The translations under genes and the position numbers were made by a program. From an uncultured Collinsella sp. (GTDB taxonomy: Bacteria > Actinomycetota > Coriobacteriia > Coriobacteriales > Coriobacteriaceae), in the NCBI GenBank assembly GCA_902465105.1, contig CABQLM010000040.1, positions 1-18,791 on the forward strand: DNA of 18,791 nt, given 5' to 3'. The notes under the pieces are model-generated. The model was not told the DNA's origin, did no database searches, and saw only the letters and a list, made by a program, of their open reading frames with translations. Below are positions 1-8,427 of this stretch, one piece after another; the first letter of the stretch is position 1, and the number at the start of each line of letters is the position of its first letter.

Positions 1-495
1 CCTGACGATGGCGATGAGTCGTCTGACAAGAGCTCTTCTGCTGCCGAAGTGTACGTCGATGTTGATGGAGCCGTTGTGAGGCCTGGCGTTTACCGGCTCA
101 AAGATGGAGCACGGGTATCCCAAGCGATCGACGCCGCCGGAGGGCTTACGGCCGAGGCGGATGTGACAGGGCTTAATCGCGCGTCCAAGATCACAGATGG
201 ACAAAAGATCTATGTTCCGGCGGTGGGGGAGCAACAAGCGGCTGCGGCGGTCGGCGGGGGCGAAAGCGGTGCCGCCGCGACTTCTGGTGTGGGGTCTTCG
301 TCGGGACTCGTGAACATCAATACGGCAAGTGCGGCGGAGCTGCAGACGCTTTCGGGCATCGGGCCTTCTATGGCTCAATCGATTATCGACGAGCGGACGC
401 AAAACGGGGCTTTTACCTCGGTCGATGACCTCATTCGCGTATCGGGGATCGGTGAGAAAAAACTCGCCAAAATCAAAGATTGCATCTGCGTATGA
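1..495 (+). CDS. comEA: ComEA-type DNA-binding competence protein, 5' end cut by window
   Basis: The reading frame is open to base 1, so the N-terminus, normally a signal anchor, lies outside the window. The visible part (about 164 residues) has an SLBB-like domain (VYVDVDGAVVRPGVY to KIYVP), a Gly/Ala/Ser linker, and a tandem helix-hairpin-helix domain starting LVNINTASAAELQTLSGIG and ending VSGIGEKKLAKIK. This is the standard ComEA layout. In the family the HhH domain binds incoming double-stranded DNA outside the membrane and passes it to the ComEC channel. The GTG at 49 is internal to the domain and is not a credible start. The protein ends in CICV, leaving two cysteines at the extreme C-terminus, which I do not recognise as a family trait. 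The stop overlaps the comEC start (ATGA at 492-495), so the two genes are probably translationally coupled. Confidence 0.93.
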   Translation, partial: PDDGDESSDKSSSAAEVYVDVDGAVVRPGVYRLKDGARVSQAIDAAGGLTAEADVTGLNRASKITDGQKIYVPAVGEQQAAAAVGGGESGAAATSGVGSSSGLVNINTASAAELQTLSGIGPSMAQSIIDERTQNGAFTSVDDLIRVSGIGEKKLAKIKDCICV

Positions 496-2795
496 GTGCG
501 ACTGAGCGCGAGCATGTGATGCCGCCGCGCCCATTGATGCCGTGGACGATGGCCATTTGTGCCGGCTTGTGTGCGAGTTGCGGATTGGTGCTTAACATGG
601 CAGCCGGTTTGCTGCTGGGAGAGCAGCCAGCGCCCGTCACATTGCTTATAGCCATTCCCGTTGCGGCTGCGGCGTGCATCGTATTAGCTCGGTCCTGTAT
701 GCGTCTTGTGCGGTGGAGGCGATGGCTGTATGCCGCGGCCCTCGGCCTCGTGGCGGGAGCGGTCGTGTCCGCGGCTTGGGCGATAGGGGCGCTGCATGCT
801 TCGAGGGCACTGGATAACCGGGCTGCGAGCAGTCTCGAATTTTATGTGCAGGGCGATCCGTCCATCAATGACGGTGTGTACTCCTATGCCTGCGATGCGT
901 ATGCGGGCGAAAAGCGTTTGGGTCAGGTACGACTGTCGTGTGATCGTGAACTCGGCGCCGGTTCGCATGTACGTGCTATCGGTCGAGTTTCGCGGTTTGA
1001 GAATGATGCGTATGGGCGCTCACGCGTGCTTCGGGGCGAGTTTCGAAAGGTTAAAGTCATCCGGTTGGTATCGGTCGACGAGGGCTCTCCAAGGCCGTTG
1101 CTTTGGCTTCGAAACGAGCTCCTTGCCGTTATCGCGCCCGCGACCGATCCGGCGCGCTCGCTCGTTGCAGGCGTTGTCTGCGGACGTTCCTCCGAGCTGC
1201 GTGCCCAGCCGGCGGGCAATTGGTTTTCGGTAACGGGCACCGCACATCTTATCGCCGTTTCGGGCAGCCATCTTGCCATCGTCGGTTTTATGATTGAGAG
1301 CGCCTTGCAAAAGACGCGTCTCTCTCGTGGGCTGCAGCGGGGGCTGTTGGTACTGGCTCTTGCTGCCTATGCCGTTTTTACGGGCTCCTCGCCCTCGGCC
1401 GTTCGCGCGTGCTGCATGGTGGCGGCGTCGCTTGTCGCCAACGACGCCGGTCGTCGCCGGCATGGCCTCTCGGCTCTATTTGTCACCATGGCAATCTTTG
1501 TGTTGCTACGTCCGACGGTATTGTTCGAGATGGGTTTTCAGCTATCGTGTGCCAGCGTTTTTGCCATCCTTTGTTTTTGCCCCTACGCTACCTACGCCTT
1601 GGGCGAGCTGGGCGTGCCATCGGGCGTCGCCAGTATTTTGTCTGTCACGCTGTGTTCGCAACTCGCGACACTTCCCGTAACTATTCCCGCATTCGGGACG
1701 TTTTCGCTCATTGCCCCGCTCGCAAATGCCGTGATCGGTCCGGTGATAAGCGTGCTGCTCGCATCTTCGGTTGTGCTGGTGCCCTGCTCGTTTGTGCCGC
1801 TGTTGCGTTACGGGGCACTCGTGGTACCCATGATTGTCGCCCGCTGTGCGCTGTTTTTTGAACAGCTTTTTGCCGCCGTTCCTGGTGCATCCGTAAGTGT
1901 GTCGCCCGATACGCCCTTGGTATACGTGGTGCCGTTCGCGCTGGTAGTCCTCTTGGTCTGGTGGCCACGCCCCTGCGCACGGAGCATGGCAGTGGTGCTG
2001 CTGTGTTTGATGCTTGCAGCGGGTGTTCCGTATGTCTATTGGGATCGATGCGCGCCGCCTTCGGTAACGGTCCTCGATGTTGGCCAGGCCGATGCGATTC
2101 TGGTTCGTCAGGGTGGTGCCGTGGCGCTCGTCGACTGTGGGCTCGATGAGCGCGTGGTGTCGGCGTTGGTTCGCAATAACGTCCACCATATCGATGCCGT
2201 GTTTGTAACGCATTGGGATGAAGATCACTGGGGCGGTCTTCCCGATGTGCTTGATCAGTTTTCGGTTGGGGCAATCGCGGTTGCGGCCGATGCGCTGGAC
2301 GGCGCGCCTGCTGAGGTTCTGAATTGTCCCGGCGTAACGTATCGGCAGGTGGCTTACGGGGATACAGTCGATATCGGCGCATTTCGGGCTCGTGTGATGT
2401 GGCCGTTTGGCACAGTGGATGGCGAGGGCAATGAGGACTCGCTTTGTTTGCTGCTCTCCTATGCTCAGGAAGGCAAGAGCCTGCGCGTGCTCCTCACTGG
2501 TGATGCCGAGCTCGATCAGGAGCGGGAGTTTGTACAGGAGGTGGGTGATATCGATGTGCTCAAGCTGGGGCATCACGGCTCAAAAGTTTCCGTCGACACA
2601 GACCTGCTGGAAACGCTTAAGCCCGAGCTCTCTATCGCGAGCGCGGGCGAGGGCAACCGTTACGGTCATCCATCCGATGTCTGCATCGGTGCCGTTCGCG
2701 ATGCGGGCGGTGCGTTCGCATGCACCATCGAACACGGTGATATCACCATCACGCCGACCGCGAAGGGCTTTACGATGCGTTGCCAACGGTCGTGA
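492..2795 (+). CDS. comEC: ComEC/Rec2 family DNA internalisation channel with metallo-beta-lactamase-like domain
   Basis: About 767 residues, the usual full length for ComEC. The order is hydrophobic N-terminal segments, a DUF4131-like soluble section, a polytopic Competence domain (about residues 225-500, including GTAHLIAVSGSHLAIVGF near residue 250), and a C-terminal metallo-beta-lactamase-like domain beginning VTVLDVGQADAILV. Visible metal-site motifs are HWDEDH (574-579), TGDAE (D671) and LGHHGS (H694-H695). In the family ComEC forms the inner-membrane channel for single-stranded DNA during transformation; the beta-lactamase-like domain is proposed to degrade or process the other strand. 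I chose ATG 492 because it overlaps the comEA stop; TTG 480 and ATG 519 are in-frame alternatives, and no start has a strong Shine-Dalgarno. An intact frame argues the channel is still under selection. Confidence 0.93.
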   Translation: MSATEREHVMPPRPLMPWTMAICAGLCASCGLVLNMAAGLLLGEQPAPVTLLIAIPVAAAACIVLARSCMRLVRWRRWLYAAALGLVAGAVVSAAWAIGALHASRALDNRAASSLEFYVQGDPSINDGVYSYACDAYAGEKRLGQVRLSCDRELGAGSHVRAIGRVSRFENDAYGRSRVLRGEFRKVKVIRLVSVDEGSPRPLLWLRNELLAVIAPATDPARSLVAGVVCGRSSELRAQPAGNWFSVTGTAHLIAVSGSHLAIVGFMIESALQKTRLSRGLQRGLLVLALAAYAVFTGSSPSAVRACCMVAASLVANDAGRRRHGLSALFVTMAIFVLLRPTVLFEMGFQLSCASVFAILCFCPYATYALGELGVPSGVASILSVTLCSQLATLPVTIPAFGTFSLIAPLANAVIGPVISVLLASSVVLVPCSFVPLLRYGALVVPMIVARCALFFEQLFAAVPGASVSVSPDTPLVYVVPFALVVLLVWWPRPCARSMAVVLLCLMLAAGVPYVYWDRCAPPSVTVLDVGQADAILVRQGGAVALVDCGLDERVVSALVRNNVHHIDAVFVTHWDEDHWGGLPDVLDQFSVGAIAVAADALDGAPAEVLNCPGVTYRQVAYGDTVDIGAFRARVMWPFGTVDGEGNEDSLCLLLSYAQEGKSLRVLLTGDAELDQEREFVQEVGDIDVLKLGHHGSKVSVDTDLLETLKPELSIASAGEGNRYGHPSDVCIGAVRDAGGAFACTIEHGDITITPTAKGFTMRCQRS

Positions 2796-2803
2796 TGACA
2801 TCG

Positions 2804-2833
2804 TTGGCGCGCGGTGGGACCCTGGGCTAAAAT
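2804..2833 (+). promoter_or_regulatory. Possible promoter for holA
   Basis: A -10-like TAAAAT at 2828-2833 lies 18 bp downstream of TTGGCG (2804-2809), and the predicted start near 2840 would leave a leader of about 34 nt before holA. The -35 match is poor and holA may simply be read through from comEC, since only 78 bp separate the genes and no terminator hairpin is visible between them. Confidence 0.35.
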
Positions 2834-2873
2834 GTCACGGTACGAATATGGGAGTTTGCGAGAGGGGAGCGCG

Positions 2874-3836
2874 ATGTCCGAAACCGGTCTGCTGCCGGCA
2901 TATCTGATCGTCGGTACCGACGGTGTCAAACGCGATCACGCCGTCTCGCGCATGAAGGCACGTCTGGAAAAGTCGGGCATGGTCGAGTTCAACCTCGACG
3001 AGCGCGATATGACCAAAGACCCCGATATCGAATCGATTATCGGATCGCTCAACACCTTTCCCATGGGCAGCGAGTTTCGCCTTGTAATTCTCGACGGCTG
3101 CTCAAAGCTCGCCAAGGCGACCTCCGAGCCGCTCGTCGAGTATTTGGCGAGTCCCAACCCTACGACGGTCTGCCTCATCATCGCCGACTCGCTCGCCAAG
3201 AACACGCGCCTGTATAAGGCGATTGCTAAGATCGACAAGAAGGCCGTCATCGATTGCTCGGGCACCAAACGCTGGGAGCTCCCGCGCCGCGTGCAGCAGA
3301 TGGCGACGCAGCATGGCAAGTCCATCTCGACGGCGGCCGCCGAGGAGCTCGTCTCGCGCTCGGGTGAAAACACCCGCATGCTCGATAACGATCTGGCAAA
3401 GCTCGCTCAGATGGTCGAGGCGCCCCAGATCGAGCTTGCCGATGTGGAGCGATGGATCGTCCGCACGGCCGAGGTTCAACCCTGGGACTTTCTCAATGCG
3501 GTCTCGGCCCGTGACATGCGCCGCTCGCTCGAGCTCTTCAATCTACTGCCCGCCAAGAGCTATGTTTGGACTTACACGCTGCTGTGCGGACGCATCCGCG
3601 AACTTATTGTTGCCAAGGCACTCGATGCGCGTGGGCAGGGTCGCGAGCTTGCCGCGACGCTCAAGCTTCAGGCCTGGCAGGTCAAAAATCACCTGACCTG
3701 GGCACGCCGTTTTTCGATGGCGGAGCTTGTTGCGGCGCTCGAGGGAGCGGTCGACGTGGAGCTCGCGCTCAAGGGTTCGGCCGATTCTCAGACCGCGCTT
3801 TTGCTCTGGATTACGAACATCTTGCGAAAATCGTGA
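2874..3836 (+). CDS. holA: DNA polymerase III subunit delta
   Basis: A 320-residue protein with the delta-subunit pattern: an N-terminal segment (AYLIVGTDGVKRDHAVSRM), a central section with RLVILDGCSKL and VCLIIADSLAKNTRLYKAI, a helical middle (SRSGENTRMLDNDLAKLAQM), and a C-terminal helical domain (LKLQAWQVKNHLTWARRFS). Delta is the wrench of the clamp loader that opens the beta sliding clamp during replication. The start is ATG 2874 because GAGGGGAG lies about 6 bases upstream; a GTG at 2814 would add 20 residues that do not resemble the family. Its place just after comEC and before rpsT is a widely conserved arrangement. The family is poorly conserved at sequence level, but position, length and motifs agree. 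Confidence 0.93.
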   Translation: MSETGLLPAYLIVGTDGVKRDHAVSRMKARLEKSGMVEFNLDERDMTKDPDIESIIGSLNTFPMGSEFRLVILDGCSKLAKATSEPLVEYLASPNPTTVCLIIADSLAKNTRLYKAIAKIDKKAVIDCSGTKRWELPRRVQQMATQHGKSISTAAAEELVSRSGENTRMLDNDLAKLAQMVEAPQIELADVERWIVRTAEVQPWDFLNAVSARDMRRSLELFNLLPAKSYVWTYTLLCGRIRELIVAKALDARGQGRELAATLKLQAWQVKNHLTWARRFSMAELVAALEGAVDVELALKGSADSQTALLLWITNILRKS

Positions 3837-3885
3837 TGATACCTGCTTATTTGACAAATTCGTTCTATCTCTTTGAGTGGGAGCG

Positions 3886-3894
3886 TGCTATAGT
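3886..3894 (+). promoter_or_regulatory. Extended -10 promoter of rpsT
   Basis: TG-C-TATAGT at 3886-3894 is a good extended -10 element. No matching -35 is present at 16-18 bp; a TTGACA at 3851-3856 is 32 bp away and too far. The predicted transcription start is near 3901, giving a leader of about 70 nt before rpsT. Confidence 0.6.
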
Positions 3895-3899
3895 AGGCG

Positions 3900-3947
3900 C
3901 TTGCATGACCTCACCGTGTCTCAGAGGTGTCATACATTTTTTGCAAG
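3900..3947 (+). promoter_or_regulatory. Structured rpsT leader, candidate S20 autoregulatory element
   Basis: CTTGCA at 3900-3905 can pair with TGCAAG at 3942-3947, closing a domain that begins at the predicted transcription start. Inside it, pairings such as ATGA (3905-3908) with TCAT (3930-3933) and CACC (3912-3915) with GGTG (3926-3929), or CCTC with GAGG, are possible but mutually exclusive in part. The 3' strand of the outer stem runs into the first AAGGA, so folding could affect ribosome access. Autogenous control is inference from the usual behaviour of ribosomal protein leaders. Confidence 0.4.
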
Positions 3948-3964
3948 GAACTCGAAAGGAACTC
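3945..3964 (+). repeat. Direct repeat AAGGAACTC duplicating the rpsT Shine-Dalgarno
   Basis: AAGGAACTC occurs at 3945-3953 and again at 3956-3964, separated by 2 bases. The second copy places AAGGA 9 bases before the GTG start and is the likely working site; the first overlaps the 3' arm of the leader stem. Confidence 0.75.
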
Positions 3965-3969
3965 CAGAA

Positions 3970-4236
3970 GTGGCAAACATCAAGTCTCAGAAGAAGCGTA
4001 TCCGCACCAATGAGGCAGCTCGCATGCGTAACAAGGCTGTCAAGTCCGAGCTCAAGACGCTGACCAAGCACGTCCAGTCCGCTGTCGCCGAGGGCGACGC
4101 CGAGAAGGCTCAGGCTGCCCTCAAGACCGTCACCAAGCGTCTCGACATGGCTGCCGCCAAGCATGTTATCCACAAGAACCAGGCTTCCAACCGCAAGTCC
4201 GGTCTTGCCAAGCTCGTGAACAGCATCAACGCTTAA
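3970..4236 (+). CDS. rpsT: Small ribosomal subunit protein bS20
   Basis: An 88-residue, lysine/arginine-rich helical protein starting [21 protein letters not shown], with the family's [10 protein letters not shown] section and the C-terminal [17 protein letters not shown], matches bS20 over its whole length. S20 binds 16S rRNA early in small-subunit assembly, bridging the body and helix 44. The start is GTG 3970, not an upstream ATG at 3877, because the GCA after it gives the conserved MANIKS start and AAGGA lies 9 bases upstream. A GTG start is common for this gene and lowers initiation, which is used for autocontrol in E. coli. It has its own promoter, leader and terminator, so it forms a monocistronic unit. 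Confidence 0.97.
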   Translation: MANIKSQKKRIRTNEAARMRNKAVKSELKTLTKHVQSAVAEGDAEKAQAALKTVTKRLDMAAAKHVIHKNQASNRKSGLAKLVNSINA

Positions 4237-4270
4237 GTTGTAAATTTCACACCACATAGATTACGCGCAT

Positions 4271-4307
4271 AAATGGAGCCTGTTTTATGGAGCAGGCTCC
4301 ATTTTTT
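4271..4307 (+). terminator. Rho-independent terminator after rpsT
   Basis: AAATGGAGCCTG (4271-4282) pairs perfectly with CAGGCTCCATTT (4293-4304) around a 10-base loop, followed by a run of T to 4307. It separates rpsT from the lepA promoter just downstream. Confidence 0.93.
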
Positions 4308-4309
4308 GT

Positions 4310-4333
4310 GCCGCTCGGGTAAGATAGTCCGCA
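4310..4333 (+). promoter_or_regulatory. Promoter of lepA, predicted leaderless
   Basis: TAAGAT at 4320-4325 is a -10 element with 7 bases (AGTCCGC) between it and the A of the lepA ATG at 4333, so the predicted transcription start is the start codon. It is preceded by GCCGCTCGGG. The 12-mer GCCGCTCGGGTA (4310-4321) recurs at the promoter of the first dnaJ gene (8428-8439). No canonical -35 is visible; the preceding terminator occupies that region. Confidence 0.55.
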
Positions 4334-6144
4334 TGAATACTTCAATTGACATTTCCCACATCCGCAACTTCTCGATCGTTGCGCACATCGACCATGGCAA
4401 GTCCACGATCAGTGACCGCATCCTCGAGCTCACCCATACCGTCGACGAGCGCGACATGGAGTCGCAGCTGCTCGACACTATGGATATCGAGCGCGAGCGC
4501 GGCATCACGATCAAGTCCAATGCCGTTCGCGTTTCCTATGACGCCGACGATGGCGAGACGTATCAGTTCAACCTGATCGATACGCCGGGCCACGTGGACT
4601 TTACCTACGAGGTCTCGCGTTCGTTGGCCGCCTGCGAGGGCGCGGTGCTCGTCGTCGACGCCACGCAGGGCGTCGAGGCGCAGACCGTCTCCAACGCGAC
4701 GCTCGCCATGAACGCCAACCTGGATATCGTGCCCGCAATCAACAAGATTGACCTGCCGTCGGCGCATCCCGAGGAGGTTAAGACCGAGATCGAGGACGAC
4801 CTGGCGATTCCTGCCGACGATGCCGTATGCGTATCGGGCAAGACCGGCGAGGGCATTCACGATCTGCTGGAGTCCATTGTCTTTTTGATCTCTCCGCCCA
4901 AGGGCGATGCAAACGCTCCGCTCAAGGCGCTCATTTTGGATTCGTATTTTGATGAGTACCGCGGCGTCGTCGCCACGGTCCGTGTCTTTGACGGCTCCAT
5001 CAAGAAGGGCGATATCCTGCGCATGATGCAGGCCAAGGGCGACTTTTTGGTCGATGGCGTGGGCGTCAAGCGTCCCGCCGAGACCCCGGTCGATGCGCTG
5101 ACGGTCGGCGAGGTGGGCTACGTGGTCACGGGCCTGAAGGATCCCGAGGCCGTTCGCGTGGGCGATACCCTTACGTGGGCGTCGAATCCCTGCCCCGAAC
5201 CGCTCCCCGGTTACCGCGAGGCAAAGCCCATGGTCTACACGGGCCTGTTCCCGATCGACAACAAGGATTACGAGAACCTGCGCGACGCTCTCGATAAGCT
5301 GCATGTCAACGACCCGTCGTTGGTGTGGGAGCCCGAGACCTCAGTGGCGCTCGGCTTTGGTTTCCGCGTGGGCTTCTTGGGCCTGCTGCATATGGAGGTC
5401 GTCAAGGAGCGCCTGGAGCGCGAGTTCAATCTGGACCTCATTGCCACGAGCCCTTCGGTGGACTATCACGTCTACAAGACCGACGGCGAGATGATTGATG
5501 TCCGCAGCCCGCAGGATCTGCCCGAGGCTACGCGCATCGAGCGCATTGAGGAGCCCTATCTCAAGGCCAAGATTATCTGCCCGCCCGAGTATACGGGTGC
5601 CGTCATGCAGCTTGCTATCGAGCATCGCGGCATTACAACCGACATGATCCATCTCACGAGCAAATCGGTCGAAATGCGCTTTGACATGCCGCTCGCCGAG
5701 CTTATCCTGGACTTTTTTGACCAGCTCAAGAGCCGCACCAAGGGCTATGCCTCGCTCGACTACGAGTTCAACGAATATCGCCCCTCCGAGCTCGTCAAGC
5801 TCGATATCCTGCTTTCGGGCGACGAGGTGGACGCGCTGTCGTTTATCGTCCACAAGGACAAGGCCTACGGTCTTGCCCGCGGCCTATGCGACAAGCTCAA
5901 GGAGATCATTCCGCGTCAGCTGTTCGAGGTGCCCATCCAGGGTGCTATCGGCAACAAGATCATTGCTCGCTCCACCGTCAAGGCGCGTCGCAAGGACGTG
6001 CTTGCCAAGTGCTACGGCGGCGATATTTCGCGTAAGCGCAAACTGCTCGAGAAGCAGAAAGAGGGCAAGAAGCGCATGAAGGCCATCGGCTCGGTCGAGG
6101 TCCCTCAGGAGGCGTTTATGGCGATTCTCAAGGTGGACGAGTAG
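4333..6144 (+). CDS. lepA: Elongation factor 4 (LepA), ribosome-associated GTPase
   Basis: A 603-residue translational GTPase with all G motifs: AHIDHGKST (17-25), [14 protein letters not shown] (83-87), NKID (137-140) and SGKTG. Domain II, an EF-G-like domain III, and the family-specific C-terminal domain ending [25 protein letters not shown] follow. LepA acts on ribosomes, with roles proposed in back-translocation and in 30S biogenesis. ATG 4333 gives the conserved [14 protein letters not shown] start; an in-frame ATG at 4273 would lie in the rpsT terminator stem and is rejected. No Shine-Dalgarno precedes ATG 4333, consistent with leaderless initiation. dusB follows 4 bases after the stop, so lepA-dusB-hemW is probably one transcript. 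Confidence 0.98.
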   Translation: MNTSIDISHIRNFSIVAHIDHGKSTISDRILELTHTVDERDMESQLLDTMDIERERGITIKSNAVRVSYDADDGETYQFNLIDTPGHVDFTYEVSRSLAACEGAVLVVDATQGVEAQTVSNATLAMNANLDIVPAINKIDLPSAHPEEVKTEIEDDLAIPADDAVCVSGKTGEGIHDLLESIVFLISPPKGDANAPLKALILDSYFDEYRGVVATVRVFDGSIKKGDILRMMQAKGDFLVDGVGVKRPAETPVDALTVGEVGYVVTGLKDPEAVRVGDTLTWASNPCPEPLPGYREAKPMVYTGLFPIDNKDYENLRDALDKLHVNDPSLVWEPETSVALGFGFRVGFLGLLHMEVVKERLEREFNLDLIATSPSVDYHVYKTDGEMIDVRSPQDLPEATRIERIEEPYLKAKIICPPEYTGAVMQLAIEHRGITTDMIHLTSKSVEMRFDMPLAELILDFFDQLKSRTKGYASLDYEFNEYRPSELVKLDILLSGDEVDALSFIVHKDKAYGLARGLCDKLKEIIPRQLFEVPIQGAIGNKIIARSTVKARRKDVLAKCYGGDISRKRKLLEKQKEGKKRMKAIGSVEVPQEAFMAILKVDE

Positions 6145-6148
6145 GTCT

Positions 6149-7192
6149 ATGGCGCTTTCCGAATATAGTCAGCGGCTGCTGGGCGCCTATGCCGAGCAGC
6201 CGTTCCTTATGGCTCCCATGGCCGGCGTGACCGATCCCGCCTATCGCATCATGTGCCGCCGCCGCGGTGTCCATCTTGCCTACAGCGAGATGGTGAGCGT
6301 TGCGGGCCTTGCCTATGCCAGCAATAAGACGTGGCGCCTGGTGCTGCCGGCCGATGAGGAACAACAGATTTGCGTGCAGCTCTTTGGCTCCAAGCCCGAT
6401 CAGTTTGCGAGCGCTGTCGCTGCCGTCGAGGAGCGTGTGGGCGATCGCCTGTCGCTCATCGACATCAATATGGCCTGCCCGGCTCGCAAGGTCGTCACCA
6501 AGGGCGAGGGCTCGGCGCTCATGCGCACGCCTGACCTGGCGGAGAAGATCGTCGAGGCGGCGGTGGACGCGGCGCATGTGCCCGTGACCGTAAAAATCCG
6601 CAAGGGCTTTTACGCCGAAGACCGCAATGCCGCGACGTTTGCCCAGATGCTTGAGGGAGCAGGGGCCGCCGCGGTGGCGGTGCATGGTCGCTGCGCCACA
6701 CAGCTCTATACGGGCCAGGCCGATTGGTCGGTCGTCGATGAGGTGGCCGATGCCGTCGAGATTCCCGTGATCGGTTCGGGCGACGTGTTCTGCGCCGAGG
6801 ATGCCGTGGAGCATCTGCACAGCTCCGGCGCCAGCGCGGTGTTTATCGCGCGCGGCATTTACGGCAATCCGTGGGTGTTCGGTGATGCTCGAGCTCTTGC
6901 ACTTGATGGCACGCCGGTACCGGTGCGTAGCTCGGTCGAGCGCCTGGATGCCCTGCGCGAGCACCTGACGCTCACGGACGAGTTGTTGCCGCTCATGTCG
7001 CGCGCTCGCACATACGCAAGCTGGTATCTTAAGGGCATGCCCCATGCTGCGGCCTGGCGCGCCCAGGTGGTGCGCTGCTCCACATACGAGGAGTTCATGG
7101 CATTGGTCGATGATATCGAGCGCGATGTGGTGGCCTGCGAGGCCGCACTTGCTGCTGGCGAATCGGTGCCCCCTCATCCGCTGGAGGCCTAA
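6149..7192 (+). CDS. dusB: tRNA-dihydrouridine synthase, DusB-like
   Basis: A 347-residue FMN-dependent TIM-barrel enzyme. Visible family motifs are PFLMAPMAGVTDPAYR near the N-terminus, SEMVSV, CVQLFGSKP, the catalytic-cysteine loop NMACPARKV (Cys110), VTVKIRKGF, the phosphate-binding VHGRC-TQLYTGQADW and the C-terminal IARGIYGNPWVF. Dus enzymes reduce uridines in the tRNA D-loop with NADPH. The DusB assignment within the Dus family is from overall similarity and could be a related subfamily. The C-terminal helical section carries the usual LR-HL pattern. It sits 4 bases after lepA and 2 bases before hemW; lepA and hemW are often direct neighbours in other genomes, so dusB here looks like a lineage insertion that kept the operon intact. 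Confidence 0.93.
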   Translation: MALSEYSQRLLGAYAEQPFLMAPMAGVTDPAYRIMCRRRGVHLAYSEMVSVAGLAYASNKTWRLVLPADEEQQICVQLFGSKPDQFASAVAAVEERVGDRLSLIDINMACPARKVVTKGEGSALMRTPDLAEKIVEAAVDAAHVPVTVKIRKGFYAEDRNAATFAQMLEGAGAAAVAVHGRCATQLYTGQADWSVVDEVADAVEIPVIGSGDVFCAEDAVEHLHSSGASAVFIARGIYGNPWVFGDARALALDGTPVPVRSSVERLDALREHLTLTDELLPLMSRARTYASWYLKGMPHAAAWRAQVVRCSTYEEFMALVDDIERDVVACEAALAAGESVPPHPLEA

Positions 7193-7194
7193 CG

Positions 7195-8427
7195 GTGGCC
7201 GTTACCGCGCTGTATGTGCACGTGCCGTTTTGCGCCCAAAAGTGTCGGTACTGCGACTTTGACTCATGCAGTTTTGCTCCGTGCGACCTGAGCGCTGCGC
7301 TCGATGGTTATTTTGAGCAGTTGTACGCGCGCCTCGATGCTTTTGGCAAGGCTGGGGCCCTTGACCAGATCCGCACCGTCTATGTTGGCGGCGGCACGCC
7401 GTCGCTGGCGGGGGGGCGCCTGGTGGAGCTGGCGCGGCGCATTCGTCCGTGGTGCGCCCCCGTTGAGTTTACTTGCGAGGCCAATCCCGAGTCGCTGACC
7501 GCCGAGCTTGCCACTGCGCTTGCCAAGGCTGGTGTCACACGCGTTTCTCTGGGCGTGCAAACGCTCGATAACACCGAGCTTACCGCCATCGGCCGTATTC
7601 ACGATGCTGATCGGGCGCTCGCTGCCATCGCGACGGTCAAGGATACTGGGCTCGATGTGTCCTGCGACCTGATGTGCGGCCTTCCCGGACAGACGGCCAC
7701 GAGCTGGCAGCGCACGCTCGATGGCGTGCTGGCGGCGGCTCCGCACCATGTGTCGGTTTACCCGCTCACGCTCGAGGAGGGGACGCCCCTCTATCGCATG
7801 GCGTGCCGCGACGAGTCGCTCGAGCCTGATGAGGATTTTCAGGCGGCATGCATGGACGTGGCGCGTGATTGTCTGACTGCGGCCGGTTATCATCCGTATG
7901 AGGTGGCGAGCTACGCTCTCGACGGTCATGAGTGTGCCCACAACATTGCTTATTGGACCGGACAGGGCTATCTGGGCCTGGGTCGCTCTGCCGCTGGTAT
8001 GCTTGATGCTGGGGATTTCGACCGCTTGGCCGGGCTTTTTTCTGGCGTGTCTTCTCGAGGCGATGCGCACCGCGTGCGTCTGGTGCAACGCGACGATGCC
8101 GCGACGGCGTTTGATGCCGAGTATCTGTCCCAGCGCGAGGCAGCGGCTGAGGATTTGATGCTCGCTTGCCGCATGACGCGTGGCGTTGGGTCTGACCTGT
8201 TGGCTCGCGCGGCGAACATAATTCCTGCAGATGATTTGGCATCGGCCTGTGACCGTGCGCTCGAGTTGGGCCTTGCCACCTGGGTGCCCGATGATGTCGA
8301 GGGCCATGTGGGGCGCGTCACATCGAGAGACGTTATCGCAGGTCGCGCCCGTGCCCGCCTTGCGCCCACCCACTTGGGTTGGCTCGATGGAAATGTGCTG
8401 TTCGGGCTGTTTTGGGGTCTAGCATAG
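7195..8427 (+). CDS. hemW: Radical SAM heme chaperone HemW (oxygen-independent coproporphyrinogen III oxidase-like)
   Basis: A 410-residue protein starting at GTG 7195, two bases after the dusB stop. ALYVHVPFCAQKCRYCDFDSC holds the 4Fe-4S ligands Cys13, Cys17 and Cys20 (CxxxCxxC), followed by VYVGGGTPS, SLGVQT and CDLMCGLPGQT typical of the HemN/HemW branch. HNIAYW at 249-254 is the HNxxYW heme-binding motif that marks HemW, and the long N-terminal arm of true HemN is absent. HemW is a heme chaperone that loads membrane haem proteins, and is not expected to carry out porphyrin oxidation; older annotations call it HemN. The C-terminal section (AAAEDLMLACRMTRGV) matches the HemN_C-like domain. 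The gene ends one base before the shared 12-mer of the next promoter. Confidence 0.93.
   Translation: MAVTALYVHVPFCAQKCRYCDFDSCSFAPCDLSAALDGYFEQLYARLDAFGKAGALDQIRTVYVGGGTPSLAGGRLVELARRIRPWCAPVEFTCEANPESLTAELATALAKAGVTRVSLGVQTLDNTELTAIGRIHDADRALAAIATVKDTGLDVSCDLMCGLPGQTATSWQRTLDGVLAAAPHHVSVYPLTLEEGTPLYRMACRDESLEPDEDFQAACMDVARDCLTAAGYHPYEVASYALDGHECAHNIAYWTGQGYLGLGRSAAGMLDAGDFDRLAGLFSGVSSRGDAHRVRLVQRDDAATAFDAEYLSQREAAAEDLMLACRMTRGVGSDLLARAANIIPADDLASACDRALELGLATWVPDDVEGHVGRVTSRDVIAGRARARLAPTHLGWLDGNVLFGLFWGLA

Noticed and set aside
2814..2873. GTG 2814 as a longer start for holA
   Set aside because: The Shine-Dalgarno GAGGGGAG supports ATG 2874, and the extra residues overlap the possible holA promoter.
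3851..3856. TTGACA as the -35 of the rpsT promoter
   Set aside because: It is 32 bp from TATAGT, and no -10-like hexamer stands 16-18 bp downstream; the extended -10 explains the promoter better.
4273..4332. ATG 4273 as a longer start for lepA
   Set aside because: It lies in the left arm of the rpsT terminator and upstream of the lepA -10 element; the added 20 residues are not part of LepA.
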